From DATKMP01 sp963790045 (GTDB taxonomy: Bacteria; Bacteroidota; Ignavibacteria; UBA10030): a stretch of 64,000 nucleotides of DNA. The stretch covers positions 186,001 through 250,000 of the forward strand of contig CAWBMS010000007.1 in the NCBI GenBank assembly GCA_963790045.1, written 5' to 3'. The translations under genes and the position numbers were made by a program. This document shows positions 47,328 through 56,192 of the stretch, piece after piece. Position 1 is the first letter of the stretch; each line of letters begins with the position of its first letter. A model generated the notes under the pieces. The model did no database searches. It worked only from the letters and a program-made list of their open reading frames with translations, and had not been told where the DNA came from.

Positions 47328-48581
47328 TTATTCATGCCCGTTTGTACGTCCATAATTTTTTCTGCGTTGTGAACTTGCGGTGATACCGAACCGCCGAACA
47401 TTCCGATCCATCGGTACTGCCACCGCCCACAAAACAAGCACAAGATATTTTTCCCACACTTGATATGAAAGCGGCATGATCAATAAAAAAAAATAATAAC
47501 AAAACGAAAGCACGGTTTGCTTTTCTATATTTCCACTTTTTATCGCTGCAACATCTTGCGTTATCAATACCAACAGCATCCAAAAGCCGATGCATGTGAA
47601 AGCATATAAGACTATTGATTCTAAAACGCCACGTCCGGCAATAATTTCTATTGCACGATGCGCCAATCCGACTGTCTCGTGAGTCGTTTGTGTAAGCGTT
47701 ACCAATGAAGCTTTTACAGGAAACACAAAATAAATTGCGCCGCAGAAAAGTGCTTCCGGAAATAATTTCCATTTTTGTATGCTTTTCTTCCATGTAAAAA
47801 GATGAATCGGCAAAAGATAAATTCCGGCAAAAGCAATATATGTTACCAGCGCATGCGGATTCCATAAATATTCGCTTGGAATAATCCAGCGTGCAACTCC
47901 CATAGGCGGCGCGAACCCTTTCCAAATATACATACAGAACAACAACGGCAAAGATGCTGCTGCCATTGATATCGAAAACCGCAGAAAACTTCGTTTCGTT
48001 TTCTTCGTCATATCCATAACCAGCGCCGTTACCCACATTGCGAGAACAATGAAAAGAACATATTGCCGGCAGAGCATTCCGAGTGCGGCAAATATTGCTG
48101 CTGTTTCAAAGTAATCCTTTCTAAAAAAATAAATTGCGCAAAGGATGAAAAGCAACGTCAGCATGTCTGTGAACACAAAACCGCTCAATCCAAAAATGTA
48201 GGGATTGATGAGCAAACAAATACTTGTGATGAATGCTGTCTTTGCGTTTTGTAAAAAACTGAACGCTCCCTTGTAGAGCATGATGAAGACTGCAAACGCA
48301 ATGAGCAACGAAAAAATTCTCAGCGCCGCAAGATCAAATCCCCAGACACTGCCCCACGCAGTATAAATCATGTAAAAAAGCGGCGGTGTTACTTCTGGAT
48401 AGTTGTATAATATTTGCGGCCAATGCGCCGTTCCAAACAATTGAATGGTTTCAACCGTATGACGTTCGTCTCCCCACACAGGCCGACGAATCGTTGCTAA
48501 TGCTATAACCACAATCACCGTTACAGCAATCAACAGCCACAAGGTTTGATAATGCTTTTCGCGCATCGTTTCCAGTTTCAT
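47328..48581 (-). CDS. Polytopic glycosyltransferase-like membrane protein (GT39/PMT type)
   Basis: This is a 417-residue inner-membrane protein with about 10 helices. Its first outer loop has RRPVWGDERHTVETI with paired Asp-Glu, followed by EVTPPLFYMIYTAWGSVWG, the pattern of lipid-linked glycosyltransferases of the PMT/ArnT group. Such enzymes use a polyprenyl-phosphate sugar donor in the periplasm; donor and acceptor are unknown here. Its ATG directly follows the gyrB stop with no gap, so it is part of the gyrB-gyrA message, an unusual guest in a gyrase operon. Confidence 0.75.
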   Translation of the reverse strand: MKLETMREKHYQTLWLLIAVTVIVVIALATIRRPVWGDERHTVETIQLFGTAHWPQILYNYPEVTPPLFYMIYTAWGSVWGFDLAALRIFSLLIAFAVFIMLYKGAFSFLQNAKTAFITSICLLINPYIFGLSGFVFTDMLTLLFILCAIYFFRKDYFETAAIFAALGMLCRQYVLFIVLAMWVTALVMDMTKKTKRSFLRFSISMAAASLPLLFCMYIWKGFAPPMGVARWIIPSEYLWNPHALVTYIAFAGIYLLPIHLFTWKKSIQKWKLFPEALFCGAIYFVFPVKASLVTLTQTTHETVGLAHRAIEIIAGRGVLESIVLYAFTCIGFWMLLVLITQDVAAIKSGNIEKQTVLSFCYYFFLLIMPLSYQVWEKYLVLVLWAVAVPMDRNVRRFGITASSQRRKNYGRTNGHE

Positions 48582-50615
48582 TTATACATCAAGATTGCGT
48601 ACGTACTTTGCATTCTTTTCGATGAACTCACGCCGCGGTTCTACTTCATCGCCCATTAAAATGGAAAATGTTCTGTCCGCGTCGGCGGCATTTTCAACTG
48701 AAACTTGAAGCACGGTTCGCGTTTCAGGGTTCATGGTGGTGGACCACAATTGCTCTGGATTCATTTCGCCAAGACCTTTGAATCGCGAAATCACGATACC
48801 GCCCTCGCGAATCACCGCGCCTTCATCTTCCGACACAGCTGGTGCTTCAGCGGGTTCTTCCTGTTCAACTTTTCCTTTTTTCTCGCTCTTGATGCGTTTC
48901 AAAATATCTTCACGTTCTTCATCATCAAAGGCATAGTATTCTTGCTTGCCTTTTTTAAGTTTGAACAACGGCGGCTGCGCGATAAACAAATGTCCCAGAT
49001 CGATAAACTCCCGCATGTACCGGAAAAATAACGTAAGCAGCAACGTCCGAATGTGCGCACCATCCACATCGGCGTCTGCCATAAGAATTACTTTTCCGTA
49101 TCGAATTTTTTGCGGATCAAAATCTTCGCCGACGCCGGCACCAATCGCTGTAAAGATTGCACGGATTTCTTCATTCTCCAACATTTTATGCAGCCGTGCT
49201 TTTTCTACGTTTAAAATTTTTCCGCGCAACGGAAGAATTGCCTGAAAGCGCCGGTCGCGTCCCTGCTTTGCACTTCCGCCTGCGGAGTCGCCTTCAACGA
49301 TATAAAGTTCACAATGTTCGGGGTCGTTGATGGAACAATCCGCAAGTTTGCCGGGCAGCCCGCCGGAATCAAATGCATTTTTTCGCCGCGTGAGGTCACG
49401 CGCTTTTCGTGCCGCTTCACGTGCTTCTGCCGCACGCAAACATTTATCGATGATCCTTTTTGCATCCGGAGAATTAGAGTCTAACCAATCTGTCAATGCT
49501 GGGCCGACAATCGATTCCACAATACTCTTCACTTCACTGTTGCCAAGTTTCGTTTTTGTTTGACCTTCAAATTGCGGCTCAGGAACTTTGGCGCTAACAA
49601 TGGCGGTCAATCCTTCCCGGAAATCATCGCCCGTCAATTGCACACCACCTTCTTTTACTAATCCGTTCTTCGATGCATAATTGTTTAGTGTTCGCGTCAA
49701 TGCTGAACGAAATCCGACAAGATGTGTTCCGCCTTCATGGGTGTTGATGTTGTTGACATAGCTGAACACATTTTCGTTATACTGATCGTTATACTGAAAC
49801 GCAACCTCGACTTCAACCGTACGCCCGGAATCATCTTTGCCTTCGCCTTTAGCATATACCACTTTTTTCAATATCGCGGGGCGCGTTGAGTCGATATATT
49901 TTACAAACTCGGTTAAGCCGCCCTTAAAATGAAACGTTTCTTCTTCTTTCGGTTTTGTACGCTCGTCTTTAATGACCAATATTACATCGGGATTTAAGAA
50001 CGCTAATTCGCGCAAACGTTCCGCGAGCGGCTCAAACTTAAAAATACGGTTTTTAAAAATTAACCCATCAGGCATGAAAGTAATTTTTGTACCTGTTTTA
50101 TTTTTATCTGCTTTTCCAATTACCTTTACGGGAGCAACAGGATCGCCTCTTTTATATTTTTGATAAAACAATTTTCCATCACGGCACACTTCTGCTTCTA
50201 ACCATTCACTCAGAGCATTTACGACGGAAACACCAACGCCATGTAATCCGCCGGAAACTTTATACGTGTTTTTATCAAATTTACCGCCCGCATGAAGCAC
50301 CGTCATTACAACTTCAAGCGCTGAACGTTTTTCTTCAGGATGCATGTCGGTCGGAATTCCACGTCCATCATCTTCAACGGTGATGGATCCGTCAGCGTTA
50401 ATCGTTGTAATAATATTTTTGCAATATCCTGCGAGCGCTTCGTCAATGGAATTATCAACAACTTCGATTACTAAATGATGCAATCCTCGTGCGCTGACAT
50501 CGCCGATGTACATTGCGGGCCGGCGCCGAACAGCTTCTAATCCTTTTAAAACGGTAATATCGTTGGCATTATAACCAGACGATGGTGATGGTGTTTCTTC
50601 TTTTTCTTTTGCCAT
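48582..50615 (-). CDS. gyrB: DNA gyrase subunit B
   Basis: This is the ATPase subunit of gyrase, 677 residues. The GHKL ATP site shows VDNSIDEALAGYC, EDDGRGIPTDMH and GGLHGVGVSVVNALS; the Toprim domain has YIVEGDSAGGSAKQGRDR and MADADVDGAHIRTLLL; the C-terminus carries FKGLGEMNPEQLW. A Glu/Lys-rich insert (about residues 570-600) interrupts the Toprim-to-tail region. It lies 15 bases after the DUF721 gene and abuts the next gene. Confidence 0.97.
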   Translation of the reverse strand: MAKEKEETPSPSSGYNANDITVLKGLEAVRRRPAMYIGDVSARGLHHLVIEVVDNSIDEALAGYCKNIITTINADGSITVEDDGRGIPTDMHPEEKRSALEVVMTVLHAGGKFDKNTYKVSGGLHGVGVSVVNALSEWLEAEVCRDGKLFYQKYKRGDPVAPVKVIGKADKNKTGTKITFMPDGLIFKNRIFKFEPLAERLRELAFLNPDVILVIKDERTKPKEEETFHFKGGLTEFVKYIDSTRPAILKKVVYAKGEGKDDSGRTVEVEVAFQYNDQYNENVFSYVNNINTHEGGTHLVGFRSALTRTLNNYASKNGLVKEGGVQLTGDDFREGLTAIVSAKVPEPQFEGQTKTKLGNSEVKSIVESIVGPALTDWLDSNSPDAKRIIDKCLRAAEAREAARKARDLTRRKNAFDSGGLPGKLADCSINDPEHCELYIVEGDSAGGSAKQGRDRRFQAILPLRGKILNVEKARLHKMLENEEIRAIFTAIGAGVGEDFDPQKIRYGKVILMADADVDGAHIRTLLLTLFFRYMREFIDLGHLFIAQPPLFKLKKGKQEYYAFDDEEREDILKRIKSEKKGKVEQEEPAEAPAVSEDEGAVIREGGIVISRFKGLGEMNPEQLWSTTMNPETRTVLQVSVENAADADRTFSILMGDEVEPRREFIEKNAKYVRNLDV

Positions 50616-50630
50616 AACTTTTTCTTTGTA

Positions 50631-50954
50631 TTACTGAAAACGAATATCTTTTACTGTATTGCTGCCGAACCTCTCGTTGAGCTTGGCAATAATTTCTTTT
50701 TTACGCAACAGCAGTTCATTACGCCATGTGCTTGCATGTACCTGCACATACAACACGCCTTGCATAATTTTCATCGCTGTTGCAGCTTTCGCAATATGCT
50801 CGCCAACAATTTCTTCCCAGTATAACACAGCATCGTACTCGTGCAATTTTGGTTGAATACCTAACTCCTGCACCAATGCATCAAGCGTTGACGCCAACGG
50901 CTTAATTTGTGTGTACCCAGTCTTCGACACGTTCGATTGATCCTTGCCGGACAT
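50631..50954 (-). CDS. DUF721 (DciA-like) protein
   Basis: This is a 107-residue protein of the DUF721 family; some members (DciA) load the replicative helicase in bacteria that lack DnaC/DnaI. The fold is seen in WEEIVGEHIAKAATAMKIMQGVLYVQVHASTWRNELLLRKKEIIAKLNE. The start ATG 50954 lies inside the end of recF, a 53-base overlap in another frame. Its place beside dnaN, recF and gyrB is the usual one. Confidence 0.85.
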   Translation of the reverse strand: MSGKDQSNVSKTGYTQIKPLASTLDALVQELGIQPKLHEYDAVLYWEEIVGEHIAKAATAMKIMQGVLYVQVHASTWRNELLLRKKEIIAKLNERFGSNTVKDIRFQ

Positions 50955-52053
50955 AAAAAAGGCGCGGCGAAAATCCTTGATGACGTAATTGTGAAAACGC
51001 TTTACTGTCGGTTGTTGTAACAAATGATTGTCCCAACGTTCCGGACAATTCCAATAATTTTGAGATGCGCTCTTCGTCCAATTCACTCAGCACATCATCT
51101 AATAATAAAATCGGCGTTTCTTTGCACCGCTCTTTCAAATAAAAAAATTCAGCCAATTTGAGCGCAATCAAAAATGTTTTATGTTGTCCCTGTGAAGCAT
51201 AACTTCGCAGTTCCATATTGTTAATCTTAAACGCGCATTCATCGCGGTGCGGCCCGACTAACGAATGCCCGATTTTCCGTTCTTCATAAAAACGTTTTTT
51301 GATTTCTTCATGAAATAAATTTTCGATGTTTATTTGTTTTTTTTCTTCCGGCAATTCAAACGAAGGAACATACTGAAGTTGCGGTAATTCTTCGGTGTCC
51401 GTCAATTTGCGATATGCATCGAGAACGCATGGCGTGAATTCTTCTAAGAACGTTATCCTCTTGCGCATAAGAACGCTGCCAAGATGAACAAGCGTTTCAT
51501 TCCATGGATCGATTTCTTCGTTGACCTCGCTCTTACGTAGTTTAATTTCATAGAGAACTTTGTTGCGCTGTTTAAGCACCTTGCGATATTCGATTGCCGT
51601 TTCAAGATACGATCTGCTTGCCTGCGAAATTACTAAATCGATAAAAGCACGGCGATCTGTTGGTGATCCGAAGGTAATGGCATTTTTTTCTGGCGAAAGA
51701 ATAACGACCGGAAACATGCCAACCATTGCGGATGGTCGGTTCACGGCTGCTTTGTTAATCGAAATGTTTTTTGCATTTTGTGATTGCTCATACTCAACAG
51801 CAACATTATACGCCACACCGCCTTCAGAAAGAATGTGTGCTTTCGCATCAAAACTTGTTTTTCCTGTTGCTAATACCACCGCATCGCTCGCTGCATAAAA
51901 ACTTTTTGTCAAACAGAGATAGGAAATTCCCTCTAACACGTTTGTCTTTCCTTCGCCATTATTCCCAACGAAAATATTGACGGTCGGTGAACATTCAAAC
52001 ACGGTACGAAGATGATTTCGGAAGTTTGTAAGCTGTACACTTTGAATTATCAA
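50902..52053 (-). CDS. recF: DNA replication and repair protein RecF
   Basis: This is an SMC-like ATPase that helps load RecA at gaps, 383 residues. It opens IIQSVQLTNFRNH with Walker A GNNGEGKTNVLEG; the signature region is SQGQHKTFLIALKLAE and Walker B is ILLLDDVLSELDEER. TTG 52053, with AGAGG ten bases before it, fits the family's N-terminus better than the longer reading to 52092. It follows dnaN across a hairpin. Confidence 0.94.
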   Translation of the reverse strand: MIIQSVQLTNFRNHLRTVFECSPTVNIFVGNNGEGKTNVLEGISYLCLTKSFYAASDAVVLATGKTSFDAKAHILSEGGVAYNVAVEYEQSQNAKNISINKAAVNRPSAMVGMFPVVILSPEKNAITFGSPTDRRAFIDLVISQASRSYLETAIEYRKVLKQRNKVLYEIKLRKSEVNEEIDPWNETLVHLGSVLMRKRITFLEEFTPCVLDAYRKLTDTEELPQLQYVPSFELPEEKKQINIENLFHEEIKKRFYEERKIGHSLVGPHRDECAFKINNMELRSYASQGQHKTFLIALKLAEFFYLKERCKETPILLLDDVLSELDEERISKLLELSGTLGQSFVTTTDSKAFSQLRHQGFSPRLFYVRQGSIERVEDWVHTN

Positions 52054-52078
52054 CCGTTCATAACCTCTGTTACAACAC

Positions 52079-52109
52079 GATAGCCCCACCAAGAATGGCT
52101 GGGGCTATC
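52079..52109 (-). terminator. Hairpin between dnaN and recF
   Basis: GATAGCCCC (52079-52087) pairs with GGGGCTATC (52101-52109), a 9-bp stem and 13-base loop. On the minus strand no T run follows, so it may reduce rather than end read-through into recF; on the plus strand the tail is T-rich. Confidence 0.4.
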
Positions 52110-52138
52110 AATTTCATTTTCTTTCTTATAACCGTTGA

Positions 52139-53263
52139 TTACACATTCAGCCGCATCGGCATAACTAACATCAAAACATCTTCATTTTCTTTTTTAGTCT
52201 CTGGTGTGATGATGGAAGCACGCACCGGACTGCTGAAACTGAAAACGACTTCATCTGTTTCGATGTGAGAAAGAATGTCTATAAGATATCCTGCATTATA
52301 TCCAATTTCCATTTCATCAACATCATAGGTACACGCAATTTTTTCTTTTGCTTCGCCGCCAAAATCTACATCTTCTGCGGCTATTCGTAATTCATCCTTT
52401 TTCAAGGAAAACCGAATCTGATGTGTTGTACTGCTGGAATATAACGAGACACGGCGAACTGAGGCAAGAAGTGTGTTCCGATTTACTTTCAATTTTTTTT
52501 CGTTATCTAAGGGAATTACGCTTTCGTAGTTCGGGTAATTTTCTTCAATCAAACGCGATGTTAATGTAAAATTCTTGAATGAGAATTTGATGTGTGTTGT
52601 GTTCACGGAAATTATGTTGGAATCGTTTTCTAAGGATTTGGAAACTAAAATAAGAGCTTTTGATGGAACAATGATATCCTTATGTTCTTTCGCTTGTTTT
52701 AATCCTGTATAGGTTACGCGTACGAGGCGGTGGCCATCTGTTGCAACAGTGCGAAGCTCATCATTTTTAAATTGGAAAAGTACACCAGTCATTGCAGGTC
52801 GTAATTCATCTGTGCTAACAGAAAAAATTGTTTTATTAATTAACGATCCTAATAGTGTTCCGTCCAAAACAATTTCATTCTCTCCTTTAAATTCTGGGAC
52901 CGCTGGATAATCCTGACTGTTTTCACCGACTAAATTATATTCGCCATTATCGGTAATCATTTTGATTTTGTTTGTCAATCCGTCTGCATGAAAAATAAGT
53001 TGTGTATCAGGAAGCGCACGTAATGTATCCATAACGCGTTTTGCAGGAACAGCGACAGATCCGTCTTCTGATCCTTTGACATCAATCGTTGCTGACATCG
53101 ATATTTCTAAATCCGTTGCAACCAACCGTAAGGCATTCTTTGAGAGCATAAATAATATATTCTCAAGAATTGGAAGCGTTGATTTTGAAGGCACAACGCC
53201 GCTTATTTTTGTTAATGCTTTTTGTAATTCTATACTTTCGACTGTGAATTTCATTTCATTCAC
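52139..53263 (-). CDS. dnaN: DNA polymerase III beta subunit (sliding clamp)
   Basis: This is the ring-shaped clamp that holds the polymerase on DNA. It has 374 residues in three repeated domains and is unbroken. Recognisable parts are MKFTVESIELQKALTKISGV at the start, ATDGHRLVRVTYTG in the second domain and the C-terminal VLMLVMPMRLNV. It lies 314 bases after dnaA; that gap carries DnaA boxes. Confidence 0.96.
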   Translation of the reverse strand: MNEMKFTVESIELQKALTKISGVVPSKSTLPILENILFMLSKNALRLVATDLEISMSATIDVKGSEDGSVAVPAKRVMDTLRALPDTQLIFHADGLTNKIKMITDNGEYNLVGENSQDYPAVPEFKGENEIVLDGTLLGSLINKTIFSVSTDELRPAMTGVLFQFKNDELRTVATDGHRLVRVTYTGLKQAKEHKDIIVPSKALILVSKSLENDSNIISVNTTHIKFSFKNFTLTSRLIEENYPNYESVIPLDNEKKLKVNRNTLLASVRRVSLYSSSTTHQIRFSLKKDELRIAAEDVDFGGEAKEKIACTYDVDEMEIGYNAGYLIDILSHIETDEVVFSFSSPVRASIITPETKKENEDVLMLVMPMRLNV

Positions 53264-53367
53264 TCCTACACTGTTTGGTTAGTTATTAAAATCTACCTAA
53301 AAAAAGAAAGAGATACAACCTGTAATATAATTTATATCTATATATAAGATACTTATAATAAGAATGC

Positions 53368-53572
53368 TGTTGATACTGTTGATAACTTTCTTATGTAAGA
53401 AAAAAGACCTATAAAAGAGATACAAACAGAATAAATCAGTTGTTTTAAGAATGAGAATAAAGAATAAAGTTATAAACACACAAACTAAAAATAAAACAAA
53501 TATATTTTAAAGAAAAACTGATGAACATCCCATAAACACTTATTCACAAGCATTATACACAAATGTGGATAG
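53368..53572. other. oriC: DnaA-box cluster between dnaA and dnaN (origin part 1)
   Basis: Matches to the DnaA box TTATCCACA with one or two changes are TTATCAACA (minus, 53377-53385), GTATCAACA (minus, 53368-53376), TTATTCACA (53540-53548), TTATACACA (53553-53561) and CTATCCACA (minus, 53564-53572). The DNA between 53285 and 53520 is extremely AT-rich, suitable for unwinding. DnaA boxes also occur on the other side of dnaA. Confidence 0.65.
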
Positions 53573-53577
53573 TAAAA

Positions 53578-55013
53578 TTAAGAATTCAAATCAATCTTCT
53601 TGCGAATTCTTTCTATATGCTGTTTACATGTTTGATCAGATTTTGAATATTCTTCGATAACTTGGCATGCATGAATCACCTGTACTATGATCTCTTCCTC
53701 CAAAATGTAAGCCGATAGTTTTTAGCGAAGAAGTTGTCAATTCTTTAGAAAGATACATTGCGATTTGGCGCGCCAGTACAACTTCTTGTTTTCGTGTTTT
53801 TGCCCGAAGCAGGTCAACAGGAATATCAAAATACTCGCATACAAGAGTTTGTATTTGTTCGATAGATAAAGGGGAACGAACTTCGTTCACAACAACACGC
53901 AAAACATCTTTTGCAAGATCGATATTAATATCGCGATTTTCCAGAGATGCACGTGCGAGAATACTGATTAAGCATCCCTCTAATTCCCGAATATTGCGCG
54001 TTACATTTGACGCGATGAATTCTAAAACCTGTGAAGGAAGTTCAAACGCATTCTCTTCGCTTTTCTTTTGAAGAATAGCAATTCTTGTTTCAAGATCGGG
54101 AGGCTGAATGTCCGCAGTAAGCCCGCACTGAAAACGAGAAATCAACCGTTCATCTAACCCTTTGAGTTCTTTCGGAGGAACATCGGATGAAAGGATGATC
54201 TGTTTCCCTGTTTGGTACAATGTATTGAAAACATGGAAAAAGTTGTCTTGTGTTTTTTCTTTTCCCGTAAAGAATTGAATGTCATCCACGATCAACAAAT
54301 CCATACTACGGTAATGCGTAGAAAATTCATTCACTTTATCAGTTTGAACAGAGTCTATAAAATCAACTGTAAATTTTTCGCTTGAAATATACGCAATGCG
54401 TTTTGCCTTGCCGATTGAAGACGCATGGTTTCCTAACGCATGCATCAAATGCGTTTTTCCTAATCCGGTTCCGCCATAAATAACCAAAGGATTAAACGAT
54501 GTTCCGCCCGGATTATTTGCAACCGCCATCGCTGCTGCACGTGCAAGTTGATTGCAATCGCCTTTGATAAAATTATCGAACGTGTACCGTGGATTCAAAT
54601 TAGAAGAAATGGATTGCAAGTTTTCATTTCGTAATGCGACGTGAGGATGGAAAGGAGTATGTGCGATATCGGCGGGAATATGTGGTTCAATCATCTCACC
54701 AGGTACAATCGTTTCATCATGTCCTGCCCTCGGTACCAACAAGATAGAACAGTTGTGCAGATTCTCCGAGAACACTCACGATAGCTTTTCGAACAAGGGT
54801 ATTGTAATGCTCATCCAGCCAATCATAAAAAAATTGGCTTGGCACCTGAATCGTTAATTCTGTTTCTAAAAGTTTTATTGGAACAACGGGTTGAAACCAT
54901 GTTTTAAAACTTAGCGTAGAAACATCTGCCTTGATAATATTAAGGCATCGCGTCCATACCTCATGTGCCGTTAACGCGTTAGAATGGAACGATGCTTCAA
55001 CCGGATATGCCAT
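53578..55013 (-). CDS. dnaA: Chromosomal replication initiator DnaA, broken by two inserted bases
   Basis: DnaA is the ATP-dependent initiator that opens oriC. Domain I is near the N-terminus (VWTRCLNIIKADVSTLSFKT). The AAA+ domain has Walker A YGGTGLGKTHLMHAL and Walker B LLIVDDIQFF, and domain IV has GRDHST. Removing one G at the GTAC 54732-54737 joins LFYLV to VPRAGHDETIVPGE. A second extra base beside the GTAC at 53682-53685 hides the real end: repaired, it reads GRDHSTVIHACQVIEEYSKS and stops at 53578, giving 477 residues. Both breaks are most likely sequencing errors, as the gene is essential. Confidence 0.94.
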
Positions 55014-55054
55014 AAGATTTAATTATAAAGTAAAACGTGTAACAAACGCACAAC

Positions 55055-55181
55055 TTATTCACGGATTTATCAACAATATAAAACCGTAGAAAAAGTACAA
55101 AAAAAAGCGAAAATTTAAATAAAACACAAAAAAGCTGATATAAGCAAAAGACAGAAAGATGTTTTTCACAAGTTATCAACA
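55055..55181. other. oriC: DnaA-box cluster between dnaA and rpmH (origin part 2)
   Basis: TTATTCACG (55055-55063), TTATCAACA (55067-55075) and TTATCAACA (55173-55181) resemble DnaA boxes and lie in the 376-base AT-rich gap between the divergent dnaA and rpmH genes. This is the classical oriC position. Gene orientation switches here, from minus on the left to plus on the right. Confidence 0.65.
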
Positions 55182-55359
55182 CAGTGTAACTCCGATAGAA
55201 ACGAAGCATATTATAGCATCATGGAACAATGCATGCAAGAGAAATTTTTACAAAAAGCAAAATAAATTTATTCGTAGTTGTAATAGGGATATAACGAAAA
55301 ATCAAAAACAATCTTATTAAGATTCTTGTTTGAACAAGGCAATTTTTGTAACTTGTATG

Positions 55360-55371
55360 TGAACATGTTCA
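55360..55371. promoter_or_regulatory. Perfect palindrome upstream of rpmH
   Basis: TGAACATGTTCA is a 12-base perfect palindrome ending 18 bases before the rpmH start. It could be a binding site for a dimeric regulator. I know of no specific protein for it here. Confidence 0.3.
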
Positions 55372-55389
55372 ACAAAATAAAATATACCG

Positions 55390-55536
55390 ATGAAACGTAC
55401 ATACCAACCACACAAACGCAAACGAATAAGTGCCCACGGATTTCGTGAACGCATGTCAACAAAAAATGGACGCAAGGTTTTAAGCCGACGCCGCGCTGCC
55501 GGACGAAAACGGCTTACTGTCAGCGACGAAAAATAG
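55390..55536 (+). CDS. rpmH: Ribosomal protein bL34
   Basis: This is a 48-residue, very basic protein of the large ribosomal subunit. It has MKRTYQPHKRKRISAHGFRE, then RMSTKNGRKVLSRRRAAGRK, the invariant bL34 pattern. It is followed 27 bases on by rnpA, as in most bacteria. Confidence 0.97.
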   Translation: MKRTYQPHKRKRISAHGFRERMSTKNGRKVLSRRRAAGRKRLTVSDEK

Positions 55537-55563
55537 TTGCATAGCAGAAAGGGAGTTTCATGT

Positions 55564-55953
55564 ATGTCGAAGCCCGAGGTACCCGTTCAAAGTCTTCGCG
55601 GCTTCGGCGCGTTTAGAGCTATCATTTCAAACGGTAAAGTTGTTATCGAAAAACCATTACGGTTGTTTTATTTGACTGAAGGTGGACAACCGAACGTTAT
55701 TTCTGTTGGATTTGCTGTCACAAGAAATCTAAGAAGAGCTGTTGACCGCAATCATATTAAACGCCTTATGCGTGAGGCCTTTCGGCTCCAACATGCTGTG
55801 TTCAACAACAAAAGACAATTGGATGGTGGATTAAAGCTTGTGATTATGTATGCAGGCAATAAAACACGAAAGCCACAAATGGTGCAACTCAAAGAAATTT
55901 TTGCTCCGATGAACACTCTGTTAGGCAACATCTCTAACGGATTGACAACCTAA
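55564..55953 (+). CDS. rnpA: Ribonuclease P protein component
   Basis: This is the protein subunit that helps RNase P RNA mature tRNA 5' ends, 129 residues. The RNR-type motif is NLRRAVDRNHIKRLMREAFR. ATG 55564 has GGGAG eight bases upstream. The N-terminal part is SLRGFGAF where most have LRxxxxF, consistent with family drift. It abuts yidD. Confidence 0.94.
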   Translation: MSKPEVPVQSLRGFGAFRAIISNGKVVIEKPLRLFYLTEGGQPNVISVGFAVTRNLRRAVDRNHIKRLMREAFRLQHAVFNNKRQLDGGLKLVIMYAGNKTRKPQMVQLKEIFAPMNTLLGNISNGLTT

Positions 55954-56169
55954 ATGTCTCGCACAATTATTGTTATGGTTCAATTTTACCAACGATTTAT
56001 TTCTGCGCTCTTGCCGTTTAATCAGTGCAGATTTTATCCATCCTGTTCACAATATTCCATTGAAGCGATTGAAAAACACGGAACCGTCAAGGGAGTAAGA
56101 TTGTCACTCAAACGAATTTCACATTGTCATCCGTATAGTAAATACGGAGGATATGACCCGGTTCCGTAA
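55954..56169 (+). CDS. yidD: Membrane protein insertion efficiency factor YidD
   Basis: This is a 71-residue peripheral membrane protein that aids YidC-dependent insertion. The conserved core is CRFYPSCSQYSIEAIEKHG and ends GGYDPVP. It follows rnpA directly and precedes yidC by 23 bases, the usual order. Confidence 0.96.
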   Translation: MSRTIIVMVQFYQRFISALLPFNQCRFYPSCSQYSIEAIEKHGTVKGVRLSLKRISHCHPYSKYGGYDPVP

Positions 56170-56192
56170 CCCACAAACCAAGGACTGAATTT

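Noticed and set aside
47332..48036. Second long minus-strand reading within the glycosyltransferase gene
   Set aside because: It is Cys- and Ser-rich with no family features and overlaps the better-supported membrane protein in another frame.
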